Assembly (NCBI GenBank): GCA_937927335.1
Contig: CALBDU010000084.1
Coordinates: 1 to 64,000 of the forward strand
Source of the DNA: an uncultured Clostridium sp.
GTDB taxonomy: Bacteria > Bacillota > Clostridia > Clostridiales > Clostridiaceae
Length of the DNA: 64,000 nucleotides
Direction: 5' to 3'
A program made the translations under genes and the position numbers. Below are positions 17,114-25,200 of this stretch, piece by piece; the first letter of the stretch is position 1, and each line of letters starts with the position of its first letter. The notes beneath the pieces were generated by a model. That model had not been told where the DNA came from, ran no database searches, and was given only the letters and a program-made list of their open reading frames with translations.

Positions 17114-17188
17114 GCGGGAGTAGTTCAGCGGTAGAACACTAGCTTCCCAAGCTAGCCGTCGCGGGTTCGATTCCCGTTTCCCGCTCCA
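17114..17188 (+). tRNA. tRNA-Gly (anticodon CCC)
   Basis: The acceptor stem pairs 17114-17120 with 17178-17184 (one G-U pair). The anticodon stem-loop spans 17139-17155 with CCC at 17146-17148, the T-arm reads GGGTTCGATTCCC, and CCA is encoded at 17186-17188. Confidence 0.95.
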
Positions 17189-17206
17189 GGTCAGGTTCAG
17201 GAAATT

Positions 17207-17282
17207 GCCCATGTAGCTCAGTCGGCAGAGCGTCACCTTGGTAAGGTGGAGGTCACCGGTTCAATCCCGGTCATGGGCTCCA
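17207..17282 (+). tRNA. tRNA-Thr (anticodon GGT)
   Basis: The acceptor stem GCCCATG (17207-17213) pairs with CATGGGC (17272-17278). The anticodon GGT is at 17240-17242 in the loop TTGGTAA, the T-arm contains GGTTCAATCC, and CCA is encoded at 17280-17282. It lies 18 bases after tRNA-Gly and 77 bases before tuf. Confidence 0.95.
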
Positions 17283-17359
17283 TAAATATAACAAAAACAT
17301 AACACACCAGGGTAAGTTTACTTAAATAAAAGTTATTTAATTTAGGGAGGAAACAAATA

Positions 17360-18553
17360 ATGGCAAAAGCAAAATATGAAAGAAACAAACCCCATGTAAA
17401 CATAGGAACAATAGGACACGTAGACCATGGTAAGACAACACTTACAGCAGCAATCACAATGGTGCTTGCAAAAGAAGGAAAAGCAGCAGCAACAAAGTAT
17501 GATGAAATTGACAAGGCACCAGAAGAAAAAGAAAGAGGAATTACAATCAACACAGCACACGTTGAGTATGAAACAGATACAAGACACTATGCACACGTTG
17601 ACTGTCCAGGACATGCTGACTATGTTAAGAACATGATCACAGGAGCAGCACAGATGGACGGAGCAATATTGGTAGTAAGTGCAGCAGACGGCCCAATGCC
17701 ACAGACAAGAGAGCACATACTGCTTGCATCCAGAGTTGGTGTTGACTATATAGTAGTATTCTTAAACAAAGCTGACCAGGTAGACGATCCAGAATTATTG
17801 GAATTAGTTGAAATGGAAGTAAGAGAACTTCTTAACGAATATGGCTTCCCAGGAGATGACATACCAGTAATAACAGGAAGTGCATTAAAAGTAATAGAAA
17901 ACATAGATGATCCAGAAGCAACAAAATGCATACATGAATTAATGGATGCAGTAGACAGCTATATCCCAACTCCAGAAAGAGCAACTGACAAACCATTCTT
18001 AATGCCTGTAGAAGATGTATTCACAATCACAGGAAGAGGAACAGTTGCAACAGGAAGAGTTGAAAGAGGAATACTTAAAGTAGGAGACGAAGTTGAAATC
18101 GTAGGATTGTCTGAAGAAAAGAAGAAGACAGTATGTACAGGAGTAGAAATGTTCAGAAAGCTTCTTGATCAGGCAATGGCAGGAGACAACATCGGAGCAT
18201 TATTAAGAGGAGTACAGAGAACTGATATCGAAAGAGGACAGGTTTTAGCAAAACCAGGTTCAGTACACCCACACCACAAATTTGTAGGTCAGGTATACGT
18301 ATTAAAGAAAGAAGAAGGCGGAAGACACACTCCATTCTTCGATGGATACAGACCACAGTTCTACTTCAGAACAACAGACGTAACAGGCTCAATCAAATTG
18401 CCAGATGGAATGGAAATGGTAATGCCAGGAGACCACATCGACATGAAGGTTGAATTAATAACTCAGGTAGCAATGGATGAAGGTTTAAGATTTGCTATCA
18501 GAGAAGGCGGAAGAACAGTAGGTTCAGGCGTTGTTACAAGCATAATAGAATAG
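17360..18553 (+). CDS. tuf: elongation factor Tu, copy 1
   Basis: Delivers aminoacyl-tRNA to the ribosome as a GTP complex. The P-loop GHVDHGKT (residues 19-26), DCPGHADY with the catalytic histidine, NKADQ and SAL motifs are all present, followed by domains 2 and 3; 397 aa. The start has AGGGAGG 9 bases upstream. The coding sequence reads identical to copy 2 at 33118, from a few bases before ATG to the second base of the stop codon (TAG here, TAA there). Codon use is strongly biased to AGA, GGA and ACA, as for a very highly expressed gene. It lies directly downstream of tRNA-Gly and tRNA-Thr. Confidence 0.98.
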   Translation: MAKAKYERNKPHVNIGTIGHVDHGKTTLTAAITMVLAKEGKAAATKYDEIDKAPEEKERGITINTAHVEYETDTRHYAHVDCPGHADYVKNMITGAAQMDGAILVVSAADGPMPQTREHILLASRVGVDYIVVFLNKADQVDDPELLELVEMEVRELLNEYGFPGDDIPVITGSALKVIENIDDPEATKCIHELMDAVDSYIPTPERATDKPFLMPVEDVFTITGRGTVATGRVERGILKVGDEVEIVGLSEEKKKTVCTGVEMFRKLLDQAMAGDNIGALLRGVQRTDIERGQVLAKPGSVHPHHKFVGQVYVLKKEEGGRHTPFFDGYRPQFYFRTTDVTGSIKLPDGMEMVMPGDHIDMKVELITQVAMDEGLRFAIREGGRTVGSGVVTSIIE

Positions 18554-18562
18554 TAAGTTAAT

Positions 18563-18590
18563 GGGACTGGGTTTCTAGATCCAGTCCTTA
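18563..18590 (+). terminator. hairpin after tuf copy 1, partial terminator or processing site
   Basis: The stem 18563-18570 pairs with 18581-18588 around a 10-base loop, with one G-U pair. The downstream sequence is TAAAACAC rather than a T tract, so termination would be inefficient. Confidence 0.45.
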
Positions 18591-18600
18591 AAACACTTTA

Positions 18601-18629
18601 TTGACATAAATATTAAGATGTGATAAATT
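18601..18629 (+). promoter_or_regulatory. promoter of rpmG-secE-nusG-rplK-rplA
   Basis: TTGACA (18601-18606), 17 bases, TAAATT (18624-18629), with TG one base before the -10 box (extended -10). The same arrangement is seen before rpoB and before the L7Ae-like gene. Confidence 0.8.
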
Positions 18630-18686
18630 ATTTAAGTGATGCGTAAATTTCCATTTGTGCATTAATGTAACCAGGAGGTGTAGAGA

Positions 18687-18836
18687 ATGAGAGTAAAAAT
18701 AACTTTAGCTTGTACAGATTGCAAACAGAGAAATTATAATTCAATGAAGAACAAGAAGAACGATCCAGACAGATTAGAAATGAAAAAATATTGTCCGTTC
18801 TGCCATAAGCATACACTTCACAAAGAAACAAAATAG
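18687..18836 (+). CDS. rpmG: 50S ribosomal protein L33 (zinc-binding form)
   Basis: A 49-aa protein. Cys9, Cys12, Cys36 and Cys39 form two CxxC pairs, so this is the zinc-binding C+ form of L33, located in the 50S subunit near the E site. ATG 18687 is preceded by AGGAGGTG (18673-18680). It is the first gene after the promoter at 18601 and stands next to secE and nusG, the normal Firmicute order. Zinc-free paralogues of L33 are common in Firmicutes, but none is seen here. Confidence 0.95.
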   Translation: MRVKITLACTDCKQRNYNSMKNKKNDPDRLEMKKYCPFCHKHTLHKETK

Positions 18837-18866
18837 TTTTGTACAAATGTTTAAGGATGTGAAAAT

Positions 18867-19097
18867 ATGGCTGCTAACAAAGGCGTTACGAAAGCTAAAA
18901 AACCAGCAACGTCCGAAAAAGGATTAATTAAATACTTTAAAGACCTTAAAGCAGAATTTAAAAGGATTACCTGGGCTCCTAAAGCAGATGTAAAAAAAGC
19001 TGCAGCAACAGTTATTACATTTTGTTTTTTGTACACAGTGTATGTTGGATTGCTGGATTATGGTTTTAGCAACATAGTACAGTTGATCTTCAAATAA
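18867..19097 (+). CDS. secE: SecE, preprotein translocase subunit
   Basis: Small membrane subunit of the SecYEG channel. The amphipathic segment LIKYFKDLKAEFKRITWAP is the conserved SecE surface helix; a single transmembrane helix follows at roughly residues 44-70 (TVITFCFLYTVYVGLLDYGF). At 76 aa it is the short single-span form usual in Gram-positive bacteria. ATG 18867 has AAGGATGTG upstream. The partner SecY is encoded at 43845. It lies between rpmG and nusG. Confidence 0.95.
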   Translation: MAANKGVTKAKKPATSEKGLIKYFKDLKAEFKRITWAPKADVKKAAATVITFCFLYTVYVGLLDYGFSNIVQLIFK

Positions 19098-19102
19098 AAG
19101 TT

Positions 19103-19143
19103 AAAAGGAGGTAGGGATCTTACAGGATTCCGTCCAATATAAT
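19103..19143 (+). promoter_or_regulatory. unusual nusG leader: distant Shine-Dalgarno with intervening hairpin
   Basis: The only strong ribosome-binding site, AAAGGAGGT, ends 31 bases before the nusG ATG, far beyond normal spacing. No in-frame ATG, GTG or TTG lies between them. A 5-bp stem, GGGAT (19114-19118) with ATTCC (19127-19131, one G-T), can loop out 18 bases and bring the site to about 14 bases from the start. Confidence 0.5.
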
Positions 19144-19665
19144 ATGGCAGAAAGAGCTAGATGGTATGTTGTACACACCTATTCCGGTTACGAGAATAAG
19201 GTAAAAGCCAATCTTGAAAAAACTGTTGAAAATAGAAACCTTCATGAATGGATTCAGGATGTTCAGGTACCTATGGAAGAGCAGATTGAGGTAAAAGACG
19301 GCAAAAAGAAAATAACCATGAAAAAAGTTTTTCCGGGGTATGTGCTGATAAAGATGGTTATGAGTGATGACTCCTGGTATGTAGTTAGAAATACCAGAGG
19401 TGTTACAGGCTTCGTGGGACCAGGATCCAAACCGGTTCCATTGACTGACGATGAAGTAAATTCTATGGGAATTGCTGAGAAGGTTGTTCAGTTAGACGTT
19501 GAAGTTGGCGAAAGTGTAAAAGTAAAATCCGGTCCGCTTGAAAACTTCCCGGCAGTAATTCAAGAAATCAATTTAGATAAGCATAAGATTAAGGCGCTAG
19601 TTAACATGTTTGGCAGGGAAACACCTGTTGAACTTGATTTTAATCAAATAGAAAAACTTAACTAG
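19144..19665 (+). CDS. nusG: NusG, transcription elongation/antitermination factor
   Basis: Binds RNA polymerase and links it to the ribosome or to Rho. The N-terminal NGN domain starts with ARWYVVHTYSGYENKVKANL, and the C-terminal KOW domain is seen around VGESVKVKSGPLENFPAVI. At 173 aa it is the standard two-domain form. ATG 19144 matches the conserved N-terminus, although the ribosome-binding site is unusually distant (see 19103-19143). It lies after secE and 71 bases before rplK. Confidence 0.96.
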   Translation: MAERARWYVVHTYSGYENKVKANLEKTVENRNLHEWIQDVQVPMEEQIEVKDGKKKITMKKVFPGYVLIKMVMSDDSWYVVRNTRGVTGFVGPGSKPVPLTDDEVNSMGIAEKVVQLDVEVGESVKVKSGPLENFPAVIQEINLDKHKIKALVNMFGRETPVELDFNQIEKLN

Positions 19666-19688
19666 GTAAAGGACGAAAGTCTTAATAA

Positions 19689-19716
19689 GTGGGAGGATTA
19701 ATATCCGTTTGACCAC
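19689..19716 (+). promoter_or_regulatory. structured element before rplK (GTGG...CCAC)
   Basis: GTGG (19689-19692) pairs with CCAC (19713-19716), and inside it GGAT (19695-19698) pairs with ATCC (19703-19706) around TAAT. GA on the 5' side faces GTTTGA on the 3' side as an asymmetric internal loop. The rplK ribosome-binding site lies 6-7 bases after it. A near copy precedes rplA. Confidence 0.65.
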
Positions 19717-19736
19717 ATAATAGGAGGTGGAAATTA

Positions 19737-20162
19737 ATGGCTAAAAAAGTAGTAGGAATGATTAAGCTTCAACTTCCTGCAGGAAAAGCAACTCCAGCAC
19801 CACCAGTTGGTCCAGCACTTGGACAGCATGGTGTTAATATCATGGGATTCTGTAAAGAATTTAATGCTAAAACTGCTAATCAGGCAGGACTTATAATTCC
19901 AGTAGTAATTACTGTATATCAGGACAGATCATTTAGTTTCATACTAAAGACTCCTCCAGCTGCAGTATTATTAAAGAAGGCTGTTGGAATTGAAAGTGGT
20001 TCTGGCGTACCAAACAAGACAAAAGTAGCTAAAGTTACAAAAGAACAATTAAGACAAATTGCTGAAACAAAAATGCCAGACTTAAATGCTGGATCAGTTG
20101 AAACAGCAATGAGCATGATAGCTGGTACTGCTAGAAGCATGGGTATAACTGTAGAAGAATAG
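19737..20162 (+). CDS. rplK: 50S ribosomal protein L11
   Basis: Binds the GTPase-associated region of 23S rRNA with L10-L12 and is needed for stringent-response activation by RelA. The N-terminal IKLQLPAGKATPAPPVGPAL proline-rich segment, target of thiostrepton-type antibiotics, is intact, and the C-terminal RNA-binding domain is complete; 141 aa. ATG 19737 follows TAGGAGGTGG. It forms a pair with rplA, each preceded by the same kind of folded leader. Confidence 0.97.
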   Translation: MAKKVVGMIKLQLPAGKATPAPPVGPALGQHGVNIMGFCKEFNAKTANQAGLIIPVVITVYQDRSFSFILKTPPAAVLLKKAVGIESGSGVPNKTKVAKVTKEQLRQIAETKMPDLNAGSVETAMSMIAGTARSMGITVEE

Positions 20163-20174
20163 TTAACCAAAATA

Positions 20175-20201
20175 GTGGGAGGTAAAAACCGTTATTACCA
20201 C
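20175..20201 (+). promoter_or_regulatory. structured element before rplA (second copy)
   Basis: GTGG (20175-20178) pairs with CCAC (20198-20201), GGT (20181-20183) with ACC (20188-20190), and the internal loop has GA against GTTATTA. The layout matches the element before rplK with compensating differences in the inner stem. AAGGAGGA follows at once. Confidence 0.65.
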
Positions 20202-20216
20202 GAAGGAGGATATTAA

Positions 20217-20906
20217 ATGGGAAAGAATTATAGAGAAAGCGCAAAGCTTGTTGATAAAAGTGTTTTATACACTCCAACTGAAGCATTGGAATTGTCTATA
20301 AAAACATCAAAAGCAAAATTTGATGAGACAATTGAACTGGCTTTAAGACTGGGTGTAGACCCAAGACATGCTGATCAGCAGGTTAGAGGAGCAGTTGTAC
20401 TGCCTCATGGAACAGGAAAGCAAGTAAGAGTATTAGTATTTGCTAAAGGTGAAAAGGCTAAAGAAGCTGAAGCAGCAGGCGCTGAGTTTGTTGGAGCAGA
20501 CGAATTAGTTGATAAAATACAGAAAGAAAGCTGGTTTGACTTCGATGTAGTTGTAGCTACCCCTGATATGATGGGCGTGGTTGGTAAATTAGGTAGAGTA
20601 TTAGGACCAAAGGGCTTAATGCCAAACCCTAAATCCGGTACAGTTACATTTGATGTAGCAAGAGCAATAGCTGAAATAAAAGCTGGTAAGGTTGAATATA
20701 GAGTTGACAAAACTTCAATAGTTCACGTTCCTATTGGGAAAGCTTCTTTCGGCATTGAAAAATTAGTTGATAATTTCCATGCACTTTGTGAGGCTGTTGT
20801 TAAAGCTAAGCCTGCTGCTGCTAAAGGACAATACCTTAAGTCAGTAGTTGTAGGAAGCACAATGGGCCCTGGAATAAAAATTAATCCAACAAAAGTGTTA
20901 GAGTAG
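20217..20906 (+). CDS. rplA: 50S ribosomal protein L1
   Basis: Forms the mobile L1 stalk at the E site and in several bacteria represses its own mRNA. The protein is 229 aa with the KVGKLGRVLGPKGLMPNPK-type core (present as VGKLGRVLGPKGLMPNP), a family hallmark. ATG 20217 has AAGGAGGA 7 bases upstream. It ends the L11-L1 unit; a strong new promoter at 20909 starts right after its stop codon. Confidence 0.97.
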   Translation: MGKNYRESAKLVDKSVLYTPTEALELSIKTSKAKFDETIELALRLGVDPRHADQQVRGAVVLPHGTGKQVRVLVFAKGEKAKEAEAAGAEFVGADELVDKIQKESWFDFDVVVATPDMMGVVGKLGRVLGPKGLMPNPKSGTVTFDVARAIAEIKAGKVEYRVDKTSIVHVPIGKASFGIEKLVDNFHALCEAVVKAKPAAAKGQYLKSVVVGSTMGPGIKINPTKVLE

Positions 20907-20908
20907 TA

Positions 20909-20937
20909 TTGACACAGCTATGAATTTTATATATAAT
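20909..20937 (+). promoter_or_regulatory. consensus promoter of rplJ-rplL
   Basis: TTGACA (20909-20914), 17 bases, TATAAT (20932-20937): both hexamers are perfect. It should start the transcript near 20944, at the beginning of the L10 leader. Confidence 0.92.
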
Positions 20938-20943
20938 TCATAG

Positions 20944-21065
20944 GGTGAACAAGTAAATATTCCGTAGACAGTAGGTGCAAAAGCATAACGATTATCAACC
21001 TACCGAGGGTTACAATATATAAAATTATTGGGTCTCTCTGTGTCTACGGAGAGGCCTTTATTATT
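20944..21065 (+). ncRNA. L10 leader (rplJ autoregulatory RNA with attenuator)
   Basis: A 10-bp helix joins 20961-20970 with 21041-21050 and encloses a hairpin 20971-20976/20998-21003 with a long internal-loop region. A competing terminator stem, 21031-21038 with 21049-21056, is followed by TTTATTATT and uses the same bases as the 3' strand of the first helix. This matches the known Firmicute L10 leader, where L10-L12 binding promotes termination. The rplJ ribosome-binding site lies beyond it. Confidence 0.88.
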
Positions 21066-21102
21066 ACAATTGCAGTTAATACTGTGAGGAGGTGGACACA
21101 CA

Positions 21103-21600
21103 GTGGGAAATAACAGACAAATAAAAGAAGCTAAGGTATTAGAAATTAAAGAAAAAATGGGCAAGGCTCAAGGTATGGTACTTGCTAAATACCAGGGCTT
21201 AACTGTTGAAGAGGATACCGAACTTAGAAAAAACCTGAGAAATGCAGGGGTTGAATATAAGGTATATAAAAATACTTTAACTACAATTGCTGCAAAGGAA
21301 TTAGGTTACGACGGTGCTGTTGGGATGCTGGAAGGACCAATATCAATAGCATTCGGTTATGAAGATCCTACAGTTCCTGCAAAAATCCTTAACGATTTTG
21401 CAAAAACTCATAAAAAAATGGAACTTGTTGGCGGTATTGTGCAGGGAGAAATATTTGATGAAGCAAAAATCAAACAACTTGCAACTATACCATCAAAAGA
21501 TGTTCTTATTGCAAAACTACTTGGAAGCTTCAAGGCTCCATTGTCAAATTTAGCATACTTGCTAAATGCTGTTAAAGAAAAGAAAGAATCAGAAATATAG
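21103..21600 (+). CDS. rplJ: 50S ribosomal protein L10
   Basis: Base of the L7/L12 stalk. The N-terminal RNA-binding domain begins near IKEAKVLEIKEKMGKAQGMV, and the C-terminal helix that carries L12 dimers is the last 30 residues; 165 aa. The GTG start at 21103 is 9 bases after GAGGAGGTG. Expression is likely controlled by its own leader at 20944-21065. It is followed by rplL after 24 bases. Confidence 0.97.
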   Translation: MGNNRQIKEAKVLEIKEKMGKAQGMVLAKYQGLTVEEDTELRKNLRNAGVEYKVYKNTLTTIAAKELGYDGAVGMLEGPISIAFGYEDPTVPAKILNDFAKTHKKMELVGGIVQGEIFDEAKIKQLATIPSKDVLIAKLLGSFKAPLSNLAYLLNAVKEKKESEI

Positions 21601-21624
21601 TTAAAAATTTCGGAGGTGTAAATA

Positions 21625-21996
21625 ATGAATAGAGAAGAAATAATTCAAGCTATAAAAGAAATGAGCGTTTTGGAATTAAACGAATTAGTAAAAGCATGTG
21701 AAGAAGAATTTGGTGTAAGCGCAGCAGCACCAGTAGCAGCAGCAGGAGCTGGCGCAGCAGCACCAGCAGCAGCAGCTGAAGAAAAAACTGAATTTGATGT
21801 AATATTAGCAAATGCAGGAGCTGAAAAGATTAAGGTTATAAAGGTTGTTAGAGAAATAACTGGACTTGGCTTAAAAGAAGCTAAAGCTTTAGTTGACGAA
21901 GCTCCAAAACCTTTAAAAGAAGCAGTTAGCAAAGATGATGCTGAAGCTATGAAAGCTAAGCTTGCTGAAGTTGGAGCAACTGTAGAAATAAAATAG
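21625..21996 (+). CDS. rplL: 50S ribosomal protein L7/L12
   Basis: Stalk protein that recruits translational GTPases. The order is N-terminal dimerisation helices (1-30), an alanine-rich hinge (about 35-52), and the compact C-terminal domain with GLGLKEAKALVDEAPKPLKE, the factor-binding surface; 123 aa. ATG 21625 follows GGAGGTG. A terminator closes the rplJ-rplL unit. Confidence 0.98.
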   Translation: MNREEIIQAIKEMSVLELNELVKACEEEFGVSAAAPVAAAGAGAAAPAAAAEEKTEFDVILANAGAEKIKVIKVVREITGLGLKEAKALVDEAPKPLKEAVSKDDAEAMKAKLAEVGATVEIK

Positions 21997-22012
21997 TATA
22001 ATTTTAACATAA

Positions 22013-22044
22013 TAAAAGAGGCACTAAATCCAGTGCCTCTTTTA
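22013..22044 (+). terminator. terminator after rplL
   Basis: A perfect 13-bp stem (22013-22025 with 22032-22044) has its four T inside the 3' arm and a 6-base loop. It separates rplJL from rpoBC, which has its own promoter. Confidence 0.85.
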
Positions 22045-22098
22045 ATATCTATGTAAAGATTTAAGAAATTTTTAAAAATGTTAATTATATAGTATTAA

Positions 22099-22127
22099 TT
22101 GACATTGAGACAATGTTATGATAAAAT
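22099..22127 (+). promoter_or_regulatory. promoter of rpoB-rpoC
   Basis: TTGACA (22099-22104), 17 bases, TAAAAT (22122-22127), with TGA directly before the -10 box. The leader to rpoB is about 135 bases; it holds a small ATTGAT/ATCAAT hairpin but nothing else I recognise. Confidence 0.85.
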
Positions 22128-22269
22128 AATTAATTGCATTGATTACTACGATCAATTGAATTTTATGTTTCATTTTTATAGTTATGAATTAATTTGGAAA
22201 AAATGGGCATAATATTTTGTGGTATCAATTTGCGTGTATGATTATAGTTTATGCAAGGGGTGAGAGTCT

Positions 22270-25200
22270 ATGGTACATCCTGTCCAAGTCGGTAAAAGAA
22301 CAAGAATGAGCTTTTCAAAACTCAAAGAAGTTGGTGAAATGCCAAATTTAATTGAGGTACAGCTAGATTCATATCATTGGTTTCTCAAGGAAGGTTTACA
22401 GGAAGTCTTTGAGGATATTAATCCTATACAGGATTACACCGGAAATCTTAATCTGGATTTCGTAGGTTATAAACTGGAGGAATCCAACGTCAAGTATTCT
22501 GTTGAAGAATGCAAGGAAAGAGATGCAACTTATGCAGCACCTTTAAAGGTAAAGGTAAGGTTGCTTAACAAGGAAACTGGTGAGGTAAAAGAACAGGAAG
22601 TGTTCATGGGGGATTTTCCTCTTATGACAGACCAGGGTACTTTTATTATCAATGGAGCAGAAAGAGTAATAGTAAGTCAGCTTGTTAGGTCTCCAGGTGT
22701 ATACTACGATGTTTCTCTGGATAAAACTGGTAAGAAGTTATTTTCTTCTACAGTTATCCCAAATCGTGGTGCATGGCTGGAATATGAAACTGACTCTAAT
22801 GACATAATTTATGTAAGAATCGACAAAACAAGAAAACTTCCAATAACCATTTTAGTAAGAGCTATGGGAATTGGTACAGATGCTGAAATAATTGACTTTT
22901 TCAGTGAAGATGAAAGACTTAAAGCTACAATCGAAAAGGACAACACAAAGACCAGGGAAGAAGCATTACTGGAAGTTTATAAAAGACTGAGACCAGGCGA
23001 ACCTCCCACAGTTGACAGTGCAATGTCTTTAATTGATTCGTTATTTTTTGATGCAAAAAGATATGACTTATCACGTGTTGGAAGATATAAATTCAACAAA
23101 AAACTTGCGTTGAATTTAAGAATTGCTAATCAAATCAGTGAAAAAGATATAATCAATCCTATCACTGGCGAAATCATGGTTGAAGGCGGAAAAAAGATAA
23201 GCCGCGAAAAGGCTGTTGAAATTCAAAACTGTGGAATTAATTCTGTAGATATCCATGTGGATGACAAAGTAATTAAAGTTATAGGAAATCACTTTGTTGA
23301 CATTCATAAAGTTATTGATTTTAATATTGATGATTTGAATATTAAAGAATTTGTTCACTATCCAACATTAAAGGAAATACTGGATAACTACACAGACAAG
23401 GACGAAATAAAGGAACAAATTCAGAAGAAAATTCATGAATTGGTGCCTAAACATATAATAAGAGATGACATCTATGCTACAGTGAGTTATGAACTAGGCC
23501 TTCCGTATGGAATTGGTCACACTGATGATATAGATCATCTTGGCAATAGAAGATTAAGATCTGTGGGCGAACTGCTTCAAAATCAGTTCAGGATAGGGCT
23601 TTCAAGAATGGAAAGGGTAGTCAAGGAAAGAATGACTATTCAGGATCAAGATGCTATAACTCCTCAGGTTCTTATTAATATAAGACCGGTAGCAGCTGCT
23701 ATAAAGGAGTTCTTTGGAAGTTCACAGCTTTCACAGTTTATGGATCAAACAAATCCATTATCTGAGCTAACTCATAAAAGAAGGCTGTCTGCTTTGGGTC
23801 CTGGAGGTCTTTCAAGGGAAAGAGCAGGCTTTGAAGTTAGAGACGTTCATCATTCTCACTATGGCAGAATGTGCCCTATAGAAACACCAGAAGGACCGAA
23901 CATAGGTCTCATTAACTCACTGGCTACATATGCAAGGGTAAATGAATATGGGTTTATTGAAGCACCTTATAGAAAAGTAGACAAAGAGTTAAAAAGAGTA
24001 ACAAATGAAATAATATATATGACTGCAGATGAAGAAGATAATTATCTGATAGCCCAGGCTAATGAGCCTATAGATGATGACGGACATTTTATTGATAATA
24101 AAATCAATGTTAGAGACAAGGAAGATGTACTTGTTGTTCCTGTTACAGAAGTTGATTTTATGGATATATCACCAAGGCAGATCGTATCAGTAGCAACAGC
24201 TATGATACCGTTCCTTGAAAATGATGATGCCAGCCGTGCTCTGATGGGCTCAAACATGCAGCGTCAGGCTGTACCTCTATTAAAGCCGCAGGCACCTATT
24301 GTAGGTACAGGTATAGAGTATAAGGCTGCTGTGGATTCCGGAGTTCTTCCAAAATCAAAGAACGACGGCAGAGTTGTTTATGTAAGCGCAAATGAAATTA
24401 GAGTAAAAAGGGACAGCGATGGCGGTATTGATTATTACAGACTTTTAAAATTTAAAAGATCAAACCAGGGTACATGTATAAATCAGAGACCTATAGTAAG
24501 TAAGGATGAAATAGTAAAAGCAGGAACAGTGCTTGCTGACGGACCATCCACAGACCTTGGAGAAATAGCATTAGGTAAAAATATCCGTATGGGATTCATT
24601 ACCTGGGAAGGCTACAACTACGAAGACGCAATGCTCATATCCGAGGAACTTGTAAAGGATGATGTATTTACTTCTATTCATATTGAAGAATATGAAGCAG
24701 AGGCAAGAGATACTAAGCTTGGACCTGAAGAAATAACCAGAGATATTCCAAATGTGGGAGAAGATGCTCTGAAGGATATTGACGAGAGAGGTATTATCAG
24801 AATCGGTGCTGAAGTAAGATCAGGAGATATACTGGTTGGTAAAGTAACACCAAAGGGAGAAACTGAACTTACTGCAGAAGAAAGGCTTCTGAGAGCAATA
24901 TTTGGTGAAAAGGCCAGAGAGGTAAGGGATACTTCACTTAGAGTACCACATGGAGAAGCTGGTATTATAGTGGATGTAAAAGTATTTACCAGGGAAAATG
25001 GCGATGAACTGCCTCCTGGAGTAAATAAACTTGTTAGATGCTATATAGCTCAAAAAAGAAAGATTTCTGTTGGGGACAAAATGGCCGGAAGACATGGTAA
25101 CAAGGGTGTTATCTCAAGGGTTCTGCCTGAAGAAGATATGCCATTCCTGCCTGATGGAAGACCACTTCAGATATGCTTGAATCCTCTTGGAGTTCCATCC

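Noticed and set aside
17233..17716. Long minus-strand frames opposite tRNA-Thr and tuf
   Set aside because: They mirror the biased codons of tuf and recur opposite the second tuf copy; cysteine- and serine-rich products and no start signals mark them as shadows.
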